DNA of 64,000 nt, from positions 90,724,721 to 90,788,720 of the forward strand of contig CM043956.1 in assembly GCA_014529385.2 (NCBI GenBank), written 5' to 3'. The position numbers and the translations under genes are program-made. Origin of the DNA: Adiantum capillus-veneris. Its lineage: Eukaryota > Streptophyta > Polypodiopsida > Polypodiales > Pteridaceae. Below, one piece after another: positions 44,756 to 54,858 of the stretch. The notes below the pieces were generated by a model that worked only from the letters and a program-made list of their open reading frames with translations, was not told the origin of the DNA and made no database searches. Numbering within the stretch: position 1 is the first letter of the stretch; each line of letters starts with the position of its first letter.

Positions 44756-47170
44756 AAAAATAATAAGAAATATAAGTATATTATGGCCCATTTGTGTGTA
44801 AATATTTCATTGTATATAGAGCCTAAATAAAAGGATTTTTCATAATTATTTTGGTATTTATTTAAATATTTCTATTTATGATGTGTTATTTATGCTATGT
44901 ACATTGAATCACCATTACCATATTTTTTCTTACCATTTTGCATACTCTTTATTCCATATAAAAATAATTTCATGCAAGCTTCTCTTATTTTTGGTGTAAC
45001 TCCATCCCAACAAAAACCCAAAAAAACTAGTTCTATTTATGTGTATATTTTTTCGCTATTGTGATTTTTTCCTTCCTACATCTGTTCTCCATTACTCTCA
45101 TAAATTAGACCACAAAAAATATTCATCTTTTTATGGTAGATTTATAATGAGAGAGATTTATTTTGACCCCTTTATATTTTTTCCACCTATATTATTTATA
45201 TTTGACATGTACATATTTTTTTAGATCCCGCAATATTTGATTTTCTTAGTTGTACTATTCACTTATATCACGATCTCAACAATATCTTCAATTATAGACC
45301 TACCAAATAAGGTCAAGGGTATGTGGCATGCATGCATGCACCATGGGGAGCTCACTCTTGGAGGTATTCAAAAGAATCATCCAAAGAAGGACCTCACAAG
45401 GACCTTGTGCAGTGGAAAAAACAGTCGATTTTGCTGAATTTTTAAAGATCACATGCTCCACGAATTTGAAAAGGTGATACAAACAAAAGTTGTAGCTCGT
45501 GAGCTGAACTTTCACCTCAAATGTTTTCATATTTTTTTGAGCTACGAGCTATGAGCTATGATTTTATTGGTGGACCCCAGTTTGCCCATGCTATGCAGCC
45601 ACACTCCCTCTTCCACTTTATCATTTTCCTCTTTCACACACACTCCTCCCTCTCCTTCCCACTCCCAAACCTGCAACTCCCATGTCCTAATTCACCCTCT
45701 TCACCATTGCCACATCTTTCACACCTCCATAGCCTTCATCCTCCATTTCTACACCCTATGTGTCCCCCTTTCTCTCTACATATATGTCCATATTACCATA
45801 CTCTCTTCAGCTTTGTAAAGAACTTCAAAAAATCAGAAAAAATCCAAGGATAACCTCTGCAAATGAAGGCTTTTATCATGAATTTTCCAAGGTTTGAAAT
45901 AACATAGCTTCATCGACACGCGCTGCTTCGCCATGCTGACTGCTTCTTCTTCCGGTGATGTAAAGAGGTGAATGTCAACTTCTCCAAAGCTTCAACCTCT
46001 CTTTACAAGCTCATCCCTTCTCTAACTTTTCTCATCATATATCTCACCATTTGGTGAATGATTTTGTAAATATTTTTTAGTGATAATTACTAACTACTAA
46101 CCACTAACCTTATTGTAAAATACACCCTCTACTAGAGTAGGAACTCCCAAATTATTCACTCAATCCTCTCTCCTTTCATCCTCAATAATTCTCTTCCCTT
46201 GAGCCCACATCCATGTGACTCAAAGGACAAGAGAGACCCACCCTCATTAAAAATAAATAAAAATATCCATAATCTTTTATTCTTTCAAATAAACTTGATT
46301 AGGCCTAATCCAAATTGGGGCTTCTAAAACCTATAAATAGAGCCCTTGTCTCCCTTGTAAATCATCCCGTGATCACACTACACCACACCATTCTCAACAC
46401 ATAGCACACCACTCTTCAAGCCTAGTTGTGTAGAGTGTGTGCATTATGAGTGCTCTATTCTATAACTACACATAGGTGCATGGAGAAGCTTGAAGTTAGT
46501 TATGCCATCTAGAGGAGTGGATTGATACTATACTCTGCAATCACACTTGTAGCCTACTCTTGTCCATAAATAAGATTCATAGTTTTGGGTGCAATTGTAT
46601 ATTGCAACTACGACTCTTCTCTCCAAATTGACTTGATAAGTTGGCTCATCAGGTGGTTGAAGGTATATTGTCCTCGAAGTTTGTTGTGCCATTTAGTGCT
46701 TGGTGGTTTGAGGGCTTGTTGAATTGTTTGCCAAAACTTTCAATTGTAAGAGGGTGCTCGGTGAGAGGGCTCCCGTGACCCTAAGACAATTTGTGTATTG
46801 GCAACAAGGTCAAGTTTTGTGTTGTCTCTCTATTTCTCATCAAGCTTTGTGTACATCTAGTCTTTAAGGCTAAGAATGAGTTGCTCAAGTTGATTTGTGC
46901 GCTTTACCTTTCTCTGGCGTGGTGAATGTTTGTGTTTGGTGTGTGTGGCTATCTTGCATTCCCCTCTCTTTGTGAATTTGAGTACAAGGAGATATCACGT
47001 GCGTCCTAGTTCGCATCTACAACTAGGTGGTGCCCCTTTTCTTGTTTGGTTTTTGGTTGTGGATTGTTGTTGTCTCTGATTGTGCTTTCCACAGCCCCAT
47101 TTGAGCAGCACGGGAGCGTCGAAGGGTGTTTAGAGGCCGCTCTTCTTGTTGCCCGCCCTGGACCGCCTCA
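44755..47170 (+). repeat. Tat-like 5' LTR, 5'-truncated
   Basis: Homologous to 60355-62770, ends GACCGCCTCA. Lacks the first ~185 bp present in the 3' LTR, at the junction where the older gypsy element also lost about 1 kb. Frames inside are non-coding. Confidence 0.9.
46332..46339 (+). promoter_or_regulatory. LTR TATA box
   Basis: CCTATAAATAGAGCCC is a canonical plant TATA context inside the LTR, followed by pyrimidine-rich and CA-rich sequence suitable for a start about 30 nt downstream. Conserved in the 3' LTR. Confidence 0.75.
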
Positions 47171-47190
47171 AATTGGTGCCCGCACTGAGG
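47171..47190 (+). other. Primer-binding site region
   Basis: Two to three bases after the LTR end, TGGTGCCCGCACTGAGG is in the position of a tRNA primer site (starts TGG as required to pair with CCA). I cannot assign the tRNA. Confidence 0.55.
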
Positions 47191-47389
47191 AACGGCTTGT
47201 GTATGTTTTGTGTAGGCTCAACCTTTAGCATAATCAAGTAGCTTGCATGAATCACGAGAATTTGTATGATCCCTTCATTCCCATTGCAAGGAAAAAGATA
47301 CACATAATTGTTAGTACTAAGTTGCAATTTTAGCGAGTAATTCGTAGAAATTTAGGTCCTCTTACACTACAAGATGTTGTGTGCTCTTG

Positions 47390-47640
47390 TGACGCTGTTA
47401 GCGACGGAAATACACTGGGTTTTTATAACCCCCGGCGTCGCTACAACCGTCGCTAATAGCGTCGTTACGAAAGCGTCGCTATATGCGACGCTATAGGCAT
47501 CGCTATATGCATCGCTATATGCGTCGTTATGAGCGTCGCTATATAGCGACGGTTACACAGAAGTCTATAGCGACGCTCATAGCGACGCTACAGAGCCATA
47601 AATAGCGATGGTTATAGCGACGCCCGAGAGATTTTTTTTT
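47390..47640. repeat. CACTA left subterminal repeats
   Basis: More than a dozen copies, in both orientations, of the motif (T)AGCGACG(C)/(G)CGTCGCTA and variants. Includes an 18-bp perfect palindrome at 47534-47551 (CGTCGCTATATAGCGACG). Such arrays are the binding sites of TNPA-type proteins in En/Spm. Confidence 0.85.
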
Positions 47641-47988
47641 TGGTGACAGGCCATTGAATGCCCTGCCACCCATCAACCATATTGTACTTGATTCACTTTT
47701 TAAAAAAAGTGCAAGGGTAGATAATAGACCCAAAATAGTCACCCACAAGACGCATTGTTTGCAAAATTGACAATTGTACACATCATAGGCAAAATGAATT
47801 GATTGGCAAATGTAATAATGACAATTGTACAACATCATAGGCATAAAGAATTGATTGGCAAAATGAACTGCGGTGACAAATGTAATAATATACATGGTTC
47901 AAAAAGACGTATAAAATCCGTCTCATGATACATAAGCTATGAGAAACCCTAAACTAATGCTATCTAGCTACGGCTAAACTGACGTCGT

Positions 47989-49013
47989 CTAGTCAGACGT
48001 CTCATCGCGTCCAAGCGGCGTATCTGTCGGATTCTGCAAAAAAAGACAATAAGACAGCTTTCAGTAAGTATAAACATATAACGACATTTATAAAACAATA
48101 CAAAAAATAGAAAAGAGTAAACCCTAATACTAACCATGCGGCCGCGAGAACTGAGAATGTCCATCAGGGCGTTTAAGCCCTTCCTGCCTGTGTACTCGCG
48201 CTCGTACGGTGTGGGATCACGTCCTGTCATCGACCACTGTCAAAACATAGAAAGATTTCATTATGTTAGAATTAAAAAACTCATAAACCCTAAACTATCG
48301 AACATAAAGAGCAATGCGAAAACACTTACAAAATCAGCCTCAAATGATGCCCATCCACCGCTCCCCAAGTGGTGCGAGCTCCCTGCCTCTACTCGCGCTC
48401 TGGCTGCATCCTTTTGTTGCTTCCACTTGTCGGGATTCTCGCGCGCTGCTTTCTTCGCATTCTTCCAATCTTCTTTGGCCAGCCAATCTGGCCTGTTCCA
48501 CCCATGCTTGATTGCTTTTTGCACTTCAGAACGCTTGTGTTTGCAGTATTCGCGCATTCGAATCTTCATCAGGTCTTCATTGAAGCGGTGATCCCGTGTT
48601 AGAACGGGAAACTCATCATGAAGTATGCTGATGACTCTGTTTTTTAAATCACTTGGTACTTCACTCCATTTTTTTAGTATGTAGTGTCTAAACAGCTGAG
48701 AGCAAAGACCACGCATGCGTGAGATCACCTTCTTGCCGTCATCATCCATGATGATGCCGCCGCTGAAGTCGACGGAGTAAGGCAAGCCCTCTGGCCGGTG
48801 ACGCGTGAACCTGGGTGTCCCGGCAGGGGTCTCTAGCGGCGTGTCGATGGGGGTACGGACGTCAGGTGTCTCCACCGGAGTTTGGGCCCCGAAGCGAGGA
48901 GTGTCGAGTGGGGTGGCTCCTGGCGGAGTAGGTAGAGGTGTGTAGCTGCTAGAAACAGTCAGCCGTGCAAAACCTGGCGTAGATGGCGATGCTGTGGTTG
49001 GTGTGGGGGCGGG
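47989..49013 (-). CDS. TNPA-like CACTA protein (Transposase_24 type), three exons seen
   Basis: Three exons can be read with canonical splice signals: 48330 and upstream (donor GATTTT|GTAAGT), 48236-48135 (acceptor TTTTGACAG, donor ATG|GTTAGT), and 48033-47989 (acceptor TTTTTGCAG, ending ETSD and a TAG stop). Exon 1 begins with Pro/Thr-rich repeats (TPVETPDVRTPIDTPLETPA), then RHYILKKWSEVPSDLKNRVI, HKRSEVQKAIKHGWNRPDWL, EDWKNAKKAARENPDKWKQQ, HHLGSGGWASFEADF, the pattern of the plant En/Spm Ptta-type family. Exon 2 has YEREYTGRKGLNALMDILSS. No ATG is evident; a TGA lies upstream in frame, so the 5' exon or a splice into TNP2 is missing. It would bind subterminal repeats. Confidence 0.72.
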
Positions 49014-49109
49014 CAAAGAAAGGGAGGGTAAAGAGCCTCATCGAACACGAGGCGGTGTGGAGGCATCGGTGGCGACCCTCCACAGTAGCGTTGCGACCCT
49101 CCATGATTA

Positions 49110-52100
49110 TCTTGAACCATTGCACGTCGAACAAGTCGACAAAAAATCCTCTGTAATAGATCCTCAAAATCTCTTGCAGCGTGCCGAAGTAAGTGAGTTC
49201 CGCCACCACAGGATCTGCATCAGAGGAACGTTGTCAACTAGACTGTTCAAATTTTGCCATGATTCCACAATCTTGAGTAAAACGCTTTTTGTCGATTCGT
49301 TCCACCCTAAAATGTCGACCTTTACACCATGCTGCTGTGTATGACTTATACTACAACGAACAAAGATTATGAGTGGCCGTTCAAACGTTTAGAAATAAAG
49401 TCACTAGCTAGTCGTACATTGCAAACTTACCTTGGTCGCGCAACCCCGAGAGTACTCCCACTCTTCCTTAGTCACTTCGTCACCGCATTGTTGTGCGCTT
49501 TTCAATTGGTTGTGCAACCATCTTAAGCTCATGAAGGTTGGTAGGCTCTCGAGAACCATCGGATAGTGCATCGGTGGTCGTCTTCCCCGTCTCCACTTGA
49601 TTCGAGCCCTTTGTCGCTCTTGCTTTGCATCCTCATATTGTGAAATCCACTTTTGCATCACTGGATTGTGAAGCATGCAAAATCGGTTGATTTTAGCCTC
49701 TAGATCTTCCGTCATCTTCTTCTCAACACCGAGATTGCACATGACAATCCCAGATATGCGCTCATCATCTATGGTTCGCCATAGCGTGTCCCGCGCTTTA
49801 TCAAATCCGTCTAGCCACTCTCCAATGTACACTAGGGACTCTGATACCAACCAACCTTCTGCCATGCTACCCTCCGGATGTGCCTTTTGACGCACATATC
49901 CCTGAAGCGTTTTCATGAAACGTTCTAAGAAGAACATCCATCTGGAATGAACTGTGCCAGCTATTTCCACCTCATCAACTATGTGAACAAGAAGATGCAC
50001 CTGAATGGTTAGCATGGTAGTAGGAAAATGTTTCTAAAACATGCACACAAGCTCCGCAGCATTTAGTTTGGCGAATGGTATGGAGTCTACGTTGATCTCA
50101 TTTTGTGAGATCCATTGCACCAGCTTTGCAAGTTTGTAGATTGTGTTACGGATGTCGAGAGACAAACATCCCTCAATGGCAACCGGTAAAATAAACTGTA
50201 AAGTATGTGCAACAATGATATTAAAGTACACATTTTATGCAATGATATTAAAGTCCACTATGAACGTACCTGACACATTTTATGCCAATTGTGTGACTTC
50301 AAACTGGTAAGCTTTCCTTCTTTAGTAAAACACGTTCGGAGCAAGTGCATTACGCCAGTGGGGGTCCGCAAAGATCGAATGGTCTCTTTTACTTTGCGTT
50401 CTTGGGCTCCTGTGAGAATCCATGGTGCTTTAGGGAGTTTTATCGATCCATCAGACACTGTTTGTGGCCAATATTGCTCCATACGATCCACATTTCTAAG
50501 GTCAACTCTGGCTCCCAAAGTATCTTTCTTGCCGGTCAGACGGTCCCATAGTAGATTACCCACATTCTTGAATATGTGCATTGGATCGAGCAAGTGATTG
50601 ATCATGAGTCGGGGCCAGTATGGTAACTCGTACCATAGAGATAGTCTCTTCATCCCTGGAGGCAATCCGTCATCGCACATCTCCTTCTGCTCTAACCATG
50701 CTTGTGCAGACATCCTTGGTGGATCTCTTCCCAAAAAGCCGTCGCGTAACACATGATTCTCTGGAAGATACGCTTGATGACCTTCGTAGATTTGCTTCTT
50801 CAGTGAGGGCGCCCTACGTGCATTCAGTCTAGGTCCACATGTGACACATGCTCTGTATCCGCTCGTTTGAAGCCCTGCATGTATACACATGATAATAGAT
50901 CAACTATGGGAAAAAACAAGATTTACAGTGTCTGAGTGAGGAGTGTCAATAGATCACCTGAGCATTCTGTTAGCCCGGGATAGTCATGCATGGTCCACAT
51001 TAGAATGCCTCTGATCAAAGCATTCCGTCGTCCTGTGTGTCGGCTCATATCCACCACCTCTATGCCAATCCACAATTGTTGTAGCTCTTCCAATAGTGGA
51101 CGAAGATACACATCCATATTCTCCACTTTATATCGCCCTGGCACAATCAAGCTTAGCCATAGGTGCCCCTTCTTCGTAGTCAACCACGGGGGAATGTTGT
51201 AGTTGACGATGACAACGGGCCATACACTGTAAGATGTTGATCTTTGACCAAATGGATTTACGCCATCCATAGCCAGGCCTAAGCACAAATTTCGAGCTTC
51301 CCTGGCAAAATCCGACCATGTTCCATCTATATGTTTCGAGGCTGCGCAATCCGCAGGAATTCGTAGCACACCATCCGAAGATTTATTCTCCTCATGCCAT
51401 GATGCTAGGGCGGCCATGGACTTACATTCCAAGAAATGCTTGATGCGAGGAGGCAGAGGAAAATGTCGCAAAACCTTTTGTGGAATTTTTGTCCCGTGGA
51501 GATCTACTCGATATCTTTCGGAATCACATTTCAGACACTTCTCCATGTCTATGTATTCCCCTCTGAAAAGAATGCAGTCATTAGGACAAGCGTGGATAGA
51601 ATTGTAATCCATCCCCAAGTTTCGCAAAATCTTTCTTGCTTCATCTTGGGAATCTGGCATCACATTGTCAGCTGGTAGTATGTGCTCTTTAAGAATCTAC
51701 ACAACATAAAAATACGATACAGTCGTGTAAAAATCTATCAGATCATTATACATTTAGAGTTTTATTAAAGTAAAATAATTGTAATAGATCACCTGAAAAG
51801 CGCTGTGACGCTAGTGTCACTCCATCCAAACTTTGCCTGCATGTTGAGAAGAACCAGGAGTGCTTTCAATCTAGAAATACGTGCTCCATTATACAATGGC
51901 GTATCGGCTTCACTTTTCATATCATCATAGATAAGCCTTTCTGAATCCATGATCGTCTGATCATTTCATCAATCTTGGGCTCAAACATTGCCTCATTGGG
52001 AATGTGCTCTGCATGATCATCCCCCGAGCTGTCAGAGGCTACATCTTGTGGCCTCACATATGCTGCTTGACCAAAGCGCCTGCGAACACGTCTATTGGGT

Positions 52101-52324
52101 TGCAAGATTGCTGCTTGTTGGCCAGCGTCAGAGTCCGACGAGTTATAATTGGCAACAACTCGATCTATAATAGATGGATCGAACTCGCCAAATTCGCAAA
52201 CGTGCTGCAAAGAAACACGTCTTGTCCGTCGCACAGCATGCTTGCATTGATTACAAGGACATAAGACCCTCGTTGAGAGATAGGTGTTTCGGTTGGACGG
52301 TCCCACATCCTCGTCACTACTCAT
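49110..52324 (-). pseudogene. TNP2-type CACTA transposase, five exons, interrupted
   Basis: Exons with GT-AG borders: 52324-51793, 51696-50958, 50874-50270, 50195-49431, 49350-about 49110. Domain order: Transposase-associated region (LCPCNQCKHAVRRT), TNP2 core (SIHACPNDCILFRGEY, CLGLAMDGVNPFGQRSTSYS, YNIPPWLTTKKGHLWLSLIV, DVYLRPLLEELQQLW, NHVLRDGFLG, INHLLDPMHIFKNVGNLLWD), DUF4218 (VHLLVHIVDEVEIAGTVHSR, GWLVSESLVYIGEW), DUF4216 (ELTYFGTLQEILRIYYRGFF, FDVQWFK). Breaks: a frameshift near 51955 in exon 1, a TAG at about 50034 and a TGA at about 49229. The catalytic protein is therefore probably not made. Confidence 0.9.
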
Positions 52325-52386
52325 AATGAGGATAAAAATCTTATAACCTGGACAACAAATTTAATATTCTATTGGCATTCTTCATC

Positions 52387-52434
<48 letters not shown>

Positions 52435-53027
52435 ACCTCACATTCTCTAGTCATGTCCAATCCCCGCACACCTCGGTCTAGAGGTGCACGGAGATCAGAA
52501 CCACCGGGTTATAATCTCGTCTTTATTGGTCAATACCTATATTTGTGGGTACAAGAAATCTACAGACCCACGTCTACATGATACTGCATGTAGTGGACAA
52601 AACCCCTTTGCCTCTTCTCTAGTTGTAGCACTTCACAGCATCTTGACATCTTTTCACAGTAGATCTTTTCACTGTTCGTCTAACTCTAAACCCTAAACCA
52701 TAAGTAATTCTTGCGTGGACTCGATCTAATGTAAATAAGCGTAAATCTAAATAAACATAAATCTAACTAAAAATAAACCTAAATCTAATTTAACGTAAGT
52801 CTACATCTAACCTAATCTTTAACGTCTTTTGGGATAGTTTCCTACGACGTTAAAACTCTCTTCTTCTTGTGTGTGTGTGTGTGTGTGTGTGGGTAAACCT
52901 AAATAAACCTAAGTCTAATCTAATATAACATAAATCTAAATCTAACGTAAATTATGTTGTATTAAAAACAAAGAACTAAACTAACAGGGATTATAAGAAC
53001 CTTTAAACTGATTTAACACATAATTTT
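52325..53027. other. CACTA interior upstream of TNP2
   Basis: No gene. Contains a CT array (52391-52432), AAATCTAA/AACCTAA-type degenerate short repeats (52720-52830, 52893-52950) and a GT array (52867-52891). It may hold the TNP2 promoter; no clear TATA box was chosen. Confidence 0.6.
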
Positions 53028-53593
53028 TCACATAACTCGGCAAGAGTTGGCATTCTCATCACTAAAGATGTGAGAGTTAACTTCCGGCGGTGACGCTGCC
53101 TCATCTCCATCCACATCTGACGACAGCAATTGGCCCTTTAGACCGTTCTTGCTCTTGTTACTAACTTTGAAGTTGCTGTTGAATGACTAGAGGTAGTCTA
53201 GATGGTCATTGTGTCGGGGATGTAGTGACTCTTGCCACCCTGAAGATCCATCTTCTTCCCTATCTTTTGAAGACATTTCACCAATACTTTTGGATCGACG
53301 GAGCCCACCATGAGTGAAGGCAGCAATACCCTATATTCCATTGAGGGCTTTCTTCACCCGCTTCATGTAGGCATCGCAGTTTATGGAGACCTAAATCTAA
53401 TCTAATATAACGTAAATCTAAATCTAGCGTAAATAAACGTAAATCTAATTAAAAATAAACCTAAATCTAATCTAATTTAACTTAAATAAACCTAAATCTA
53501 ATTTAACGTAAGTCTACATCTAACCTAATCTTTAACGTCTTTTAGGATAGTTTCCTACAACGTTATAACTCTCTTCTTCTTGTGTGTGTGCGC
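52771..53593. repeat. 110-bp direct repeats flanking the captured gene
   Basis: Copies at 52771-52880 and 53484-53593 (offset 713) share AACCTAAATCTAATTTAACG, ACATCTAACCTAATCTTTAA and TTCCTAC(G/A)ACGTTA, then a GT array. A third trace (TTTCCTACGACGTTAAA) is at 53751. They bracket the HIPP fragment. Confidence 0.85.
53028..53390 (-). pseudogene. Captured HIPP gene fragment (HMA domain + CaaX)
   Basis: Minus strand, from a possible splice acceptor (TTTAG|GTCTCC at 53390) to TGA at 53028-53030. Start: VSINCDAYMKRVKKALNGI, matching the heavy-metal-associated domain (family MDCxxC; second Cys is Tyr here). A stop follows; shifting frame continues the domain as VGSVDPKVLVKCLQKIGKKM. The first frame then resumes with KNGLKGQLLSSDVDGDEAAS and PPEVNSHIFSDENANSCRVM followed by the stop. 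CRVM is a CaaX prenylation box and FSDxNxNxC is the usual HIPP C-terminus. HIPPs are plant-specific isoprenylated metal-binding proteins. The exon 1 equivalent is missing. Two compensating frameshifts and two stops make it a pseudogene. Confidence 0.82.
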
Positions 53594-54002
53594 GTGTGTG
53601 GATGTGTGTGCCAATAAAAAGAGATAAATGGTATAACCTTTCTATCACCCATGCCAAGTATGATAGATTGGTTATGCCATTTCCCTCTTGAATAATAGGT
53701 CTTGAGTTCAACTCCTCATCGGCTAGATCTTTAGGTCTTTTAATTTTAATTAGTTTCCTACGACGTTAAATTAGTTTCTCTCTCTTTCTCTCTCAATGTG
53801 TGTGCGTTTTTTTGTTTATGCATGTTTTCTCTCTCTTTTCCTCTCTCAATCTGTGCGTTTTTTTTTTATGCATGTTCTCTCTCTCTTTTCCTCTCTCAAT
53901 GTGTGCATTTTTTGTTTATGCATGCTCTCTCTCTCTTTTCCTCTCTCAATGTGTGTGTGCATTCTTTGTTTATGTATGTGTGTGTGCGTTTTTGTTTATG
54001 TT

Positions 54003-54052
<50 letters not shown>

Positions 54053-54059
54053 AACACTA

Positions 54060-54099
<40 letters not shown>

Positions 54100-54240
54100 G
54101 GAGAGAGAAAGAGGGGAAGGGAACATGAGAGTGAGGAGAGGGAAGGAGCATACCTGGCTCTCCTTCCTCTCCTCGTGTGTGTGTGTGTGTGAAGAAGAAA
54201 GAGAGAGAGAGAGAGAGGGAGAGCGTTACCTGCTCCTTGC
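53394..54240. other. CACTA interior, low complexity
   Basis: A weak tRNA-like B box (GAGTTCAACTCC, about 53711) without a good A box. Then four short ATG-Leu-Phe-like repeats of TTTTTTGTTTATGCATG and CTCTCTCTTTTCCTCTCTCA (53800-53960), a CT array (54008-54049), then GT and GA arrays (54060-54110, 54175-54222). No gene. Confidence 0.7.
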
Positions 54241-54246
54241 TTGAGG

Positions 54247-54290
54247 GCGCCGAAAAACTCAGATCTGAGATCTGAGATCTGAGTTTTTGG
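54247..54290. repeat. AGATCTG-based hairpin in CACTA right end
   Basis: Three AGATCTGAG units inside AAAAACTC...GAGTTTTT arms form a near perfect inverted repeat of 36 bp; flanking GCGCC and GGGCGC may extend it. Confidence 0.8.
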
Positions 54291-54321
54291 GCGCTCTCTG
54301 TTATTTTTTTAGCCCAGTCGG

Positions 54322-54375
54322 CGTCGCTATGAGCGTCGCAAATTTACTTGTAAATTTGCGACGCTCATAGCGACG
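54322..54375. repeat. 25-bp perfect inverted repeat, 4-nt loop (CACTA right subterminal)
   Basis: Arms 54322-54346 and 54351-54375 are exact reverse complements around CTTG. Each arm holds two CGTCGC/GCGACG motifs, so the hairpin pairs subterminal repeats with each other. More motifs follow up to 54420. Confidence 0.93.
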
Positions 54376-54439
54376 TCGGGAATTTTTTTTTTGAGCGTCG
54401 CTGTGTGAGCGTCGCTAATATGAATAGCCTCTTGTAGTG

Positions 54440-54858
54440 TTAGGTTGACCGAAATAAACGCTTCAGTAAATCCTTTTATTTTGCCTTTCATTAGGTACGA
54501 CCTTAGTTTGGACTTCTATATTTTTGTTTTGTTTTAAGCATTAGGTCATGCATACAGAATGGATAATGGCCCAAGAATAGAGGTTTTCCCCTTTCATTTC
54601 ACTCCACACATTAGAATAAACATTGCAATTAGTAGAAAAATCCATTTTCAACAACGTATGGTGTTCATGTTTGATGCCCAAAGAGTAGGAGAAATTCTCG
54701 CATTACCAAACCCTGTCATCCTGCCTCTTATTGATTATCATAGGTCATTTGATGTGAATATTTTTATTTTGTTGTAGAATAGATTGCAATTTAGAAAACA
54801 TTATTGTGTAAATTTTTTAAGAAAGAAAAACAAAAACGTGTTGTCACTTTGAAACCGA
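54440..54858 (+). other. Tat-like element leader, downstream of the CACTA
   Basis: Continuation of the leader interrupted at 47364. A 72-codon frame at 54559-54777 has no recognised domain and is not counted as gag. Confidence 0.55.

Larger units (their letters stand above)
47365..54439 (-). mobile_element. CACTA (En/Spm) DNA transposon, 7,075 bp, with TSD TTA
   Basis: Ends CACTACAAGA (47365-47374) and TCTTGTAGTG (54430-54439) are perfect 10-bp terminal inverted repeats, flanked by the 3-bp target duplication TTA (47362-47364 and 54440-54442). Subterminal regions are packed with AGCGACG/CGTCGCT motifs. The minus strand carries a spliced TNP2-type transposase (stops present), a TNPA-like gene and a captured HIPP fragment. 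Inserted about 195 bp after the 5' LTR of the Tat-like element. Intact ends mean it could still be mobilised in trans. Confidence 0.96.

Noticed and set aside
44745-44760. Intact 5' end of the Tat-like 5' LTR (TGATGG at about 44750)
   Set aside because: It resembles the TGATAG start of the 3' LTR, but the following sequence lacks ~185 bp and the flanks (CCCAA and ACAAC) do not form a target duplication.
45521-45853. A frame of 110 codons, repeated almost identically at 61121-61453
   Set aside because: It lies in both LTRs of the Tat-like element; its conservation reflects LTR identity, not coding.
52720-53525. AAACCTAAATCTAA repeats resembling plant telomere repeat (AAACCCT)
   Set aside because: The units are degenerate and lack the CCC triplet; treated as internal CACTA low-complexity repeats, not telomeric.
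53796-54244. Leu/Ser/Cys-Val-rich frames of 94-148 codons in three frames
   Set aside because: All three plus frames are open over CT/GT/GA arrays inside the CACTA; low complexity only.
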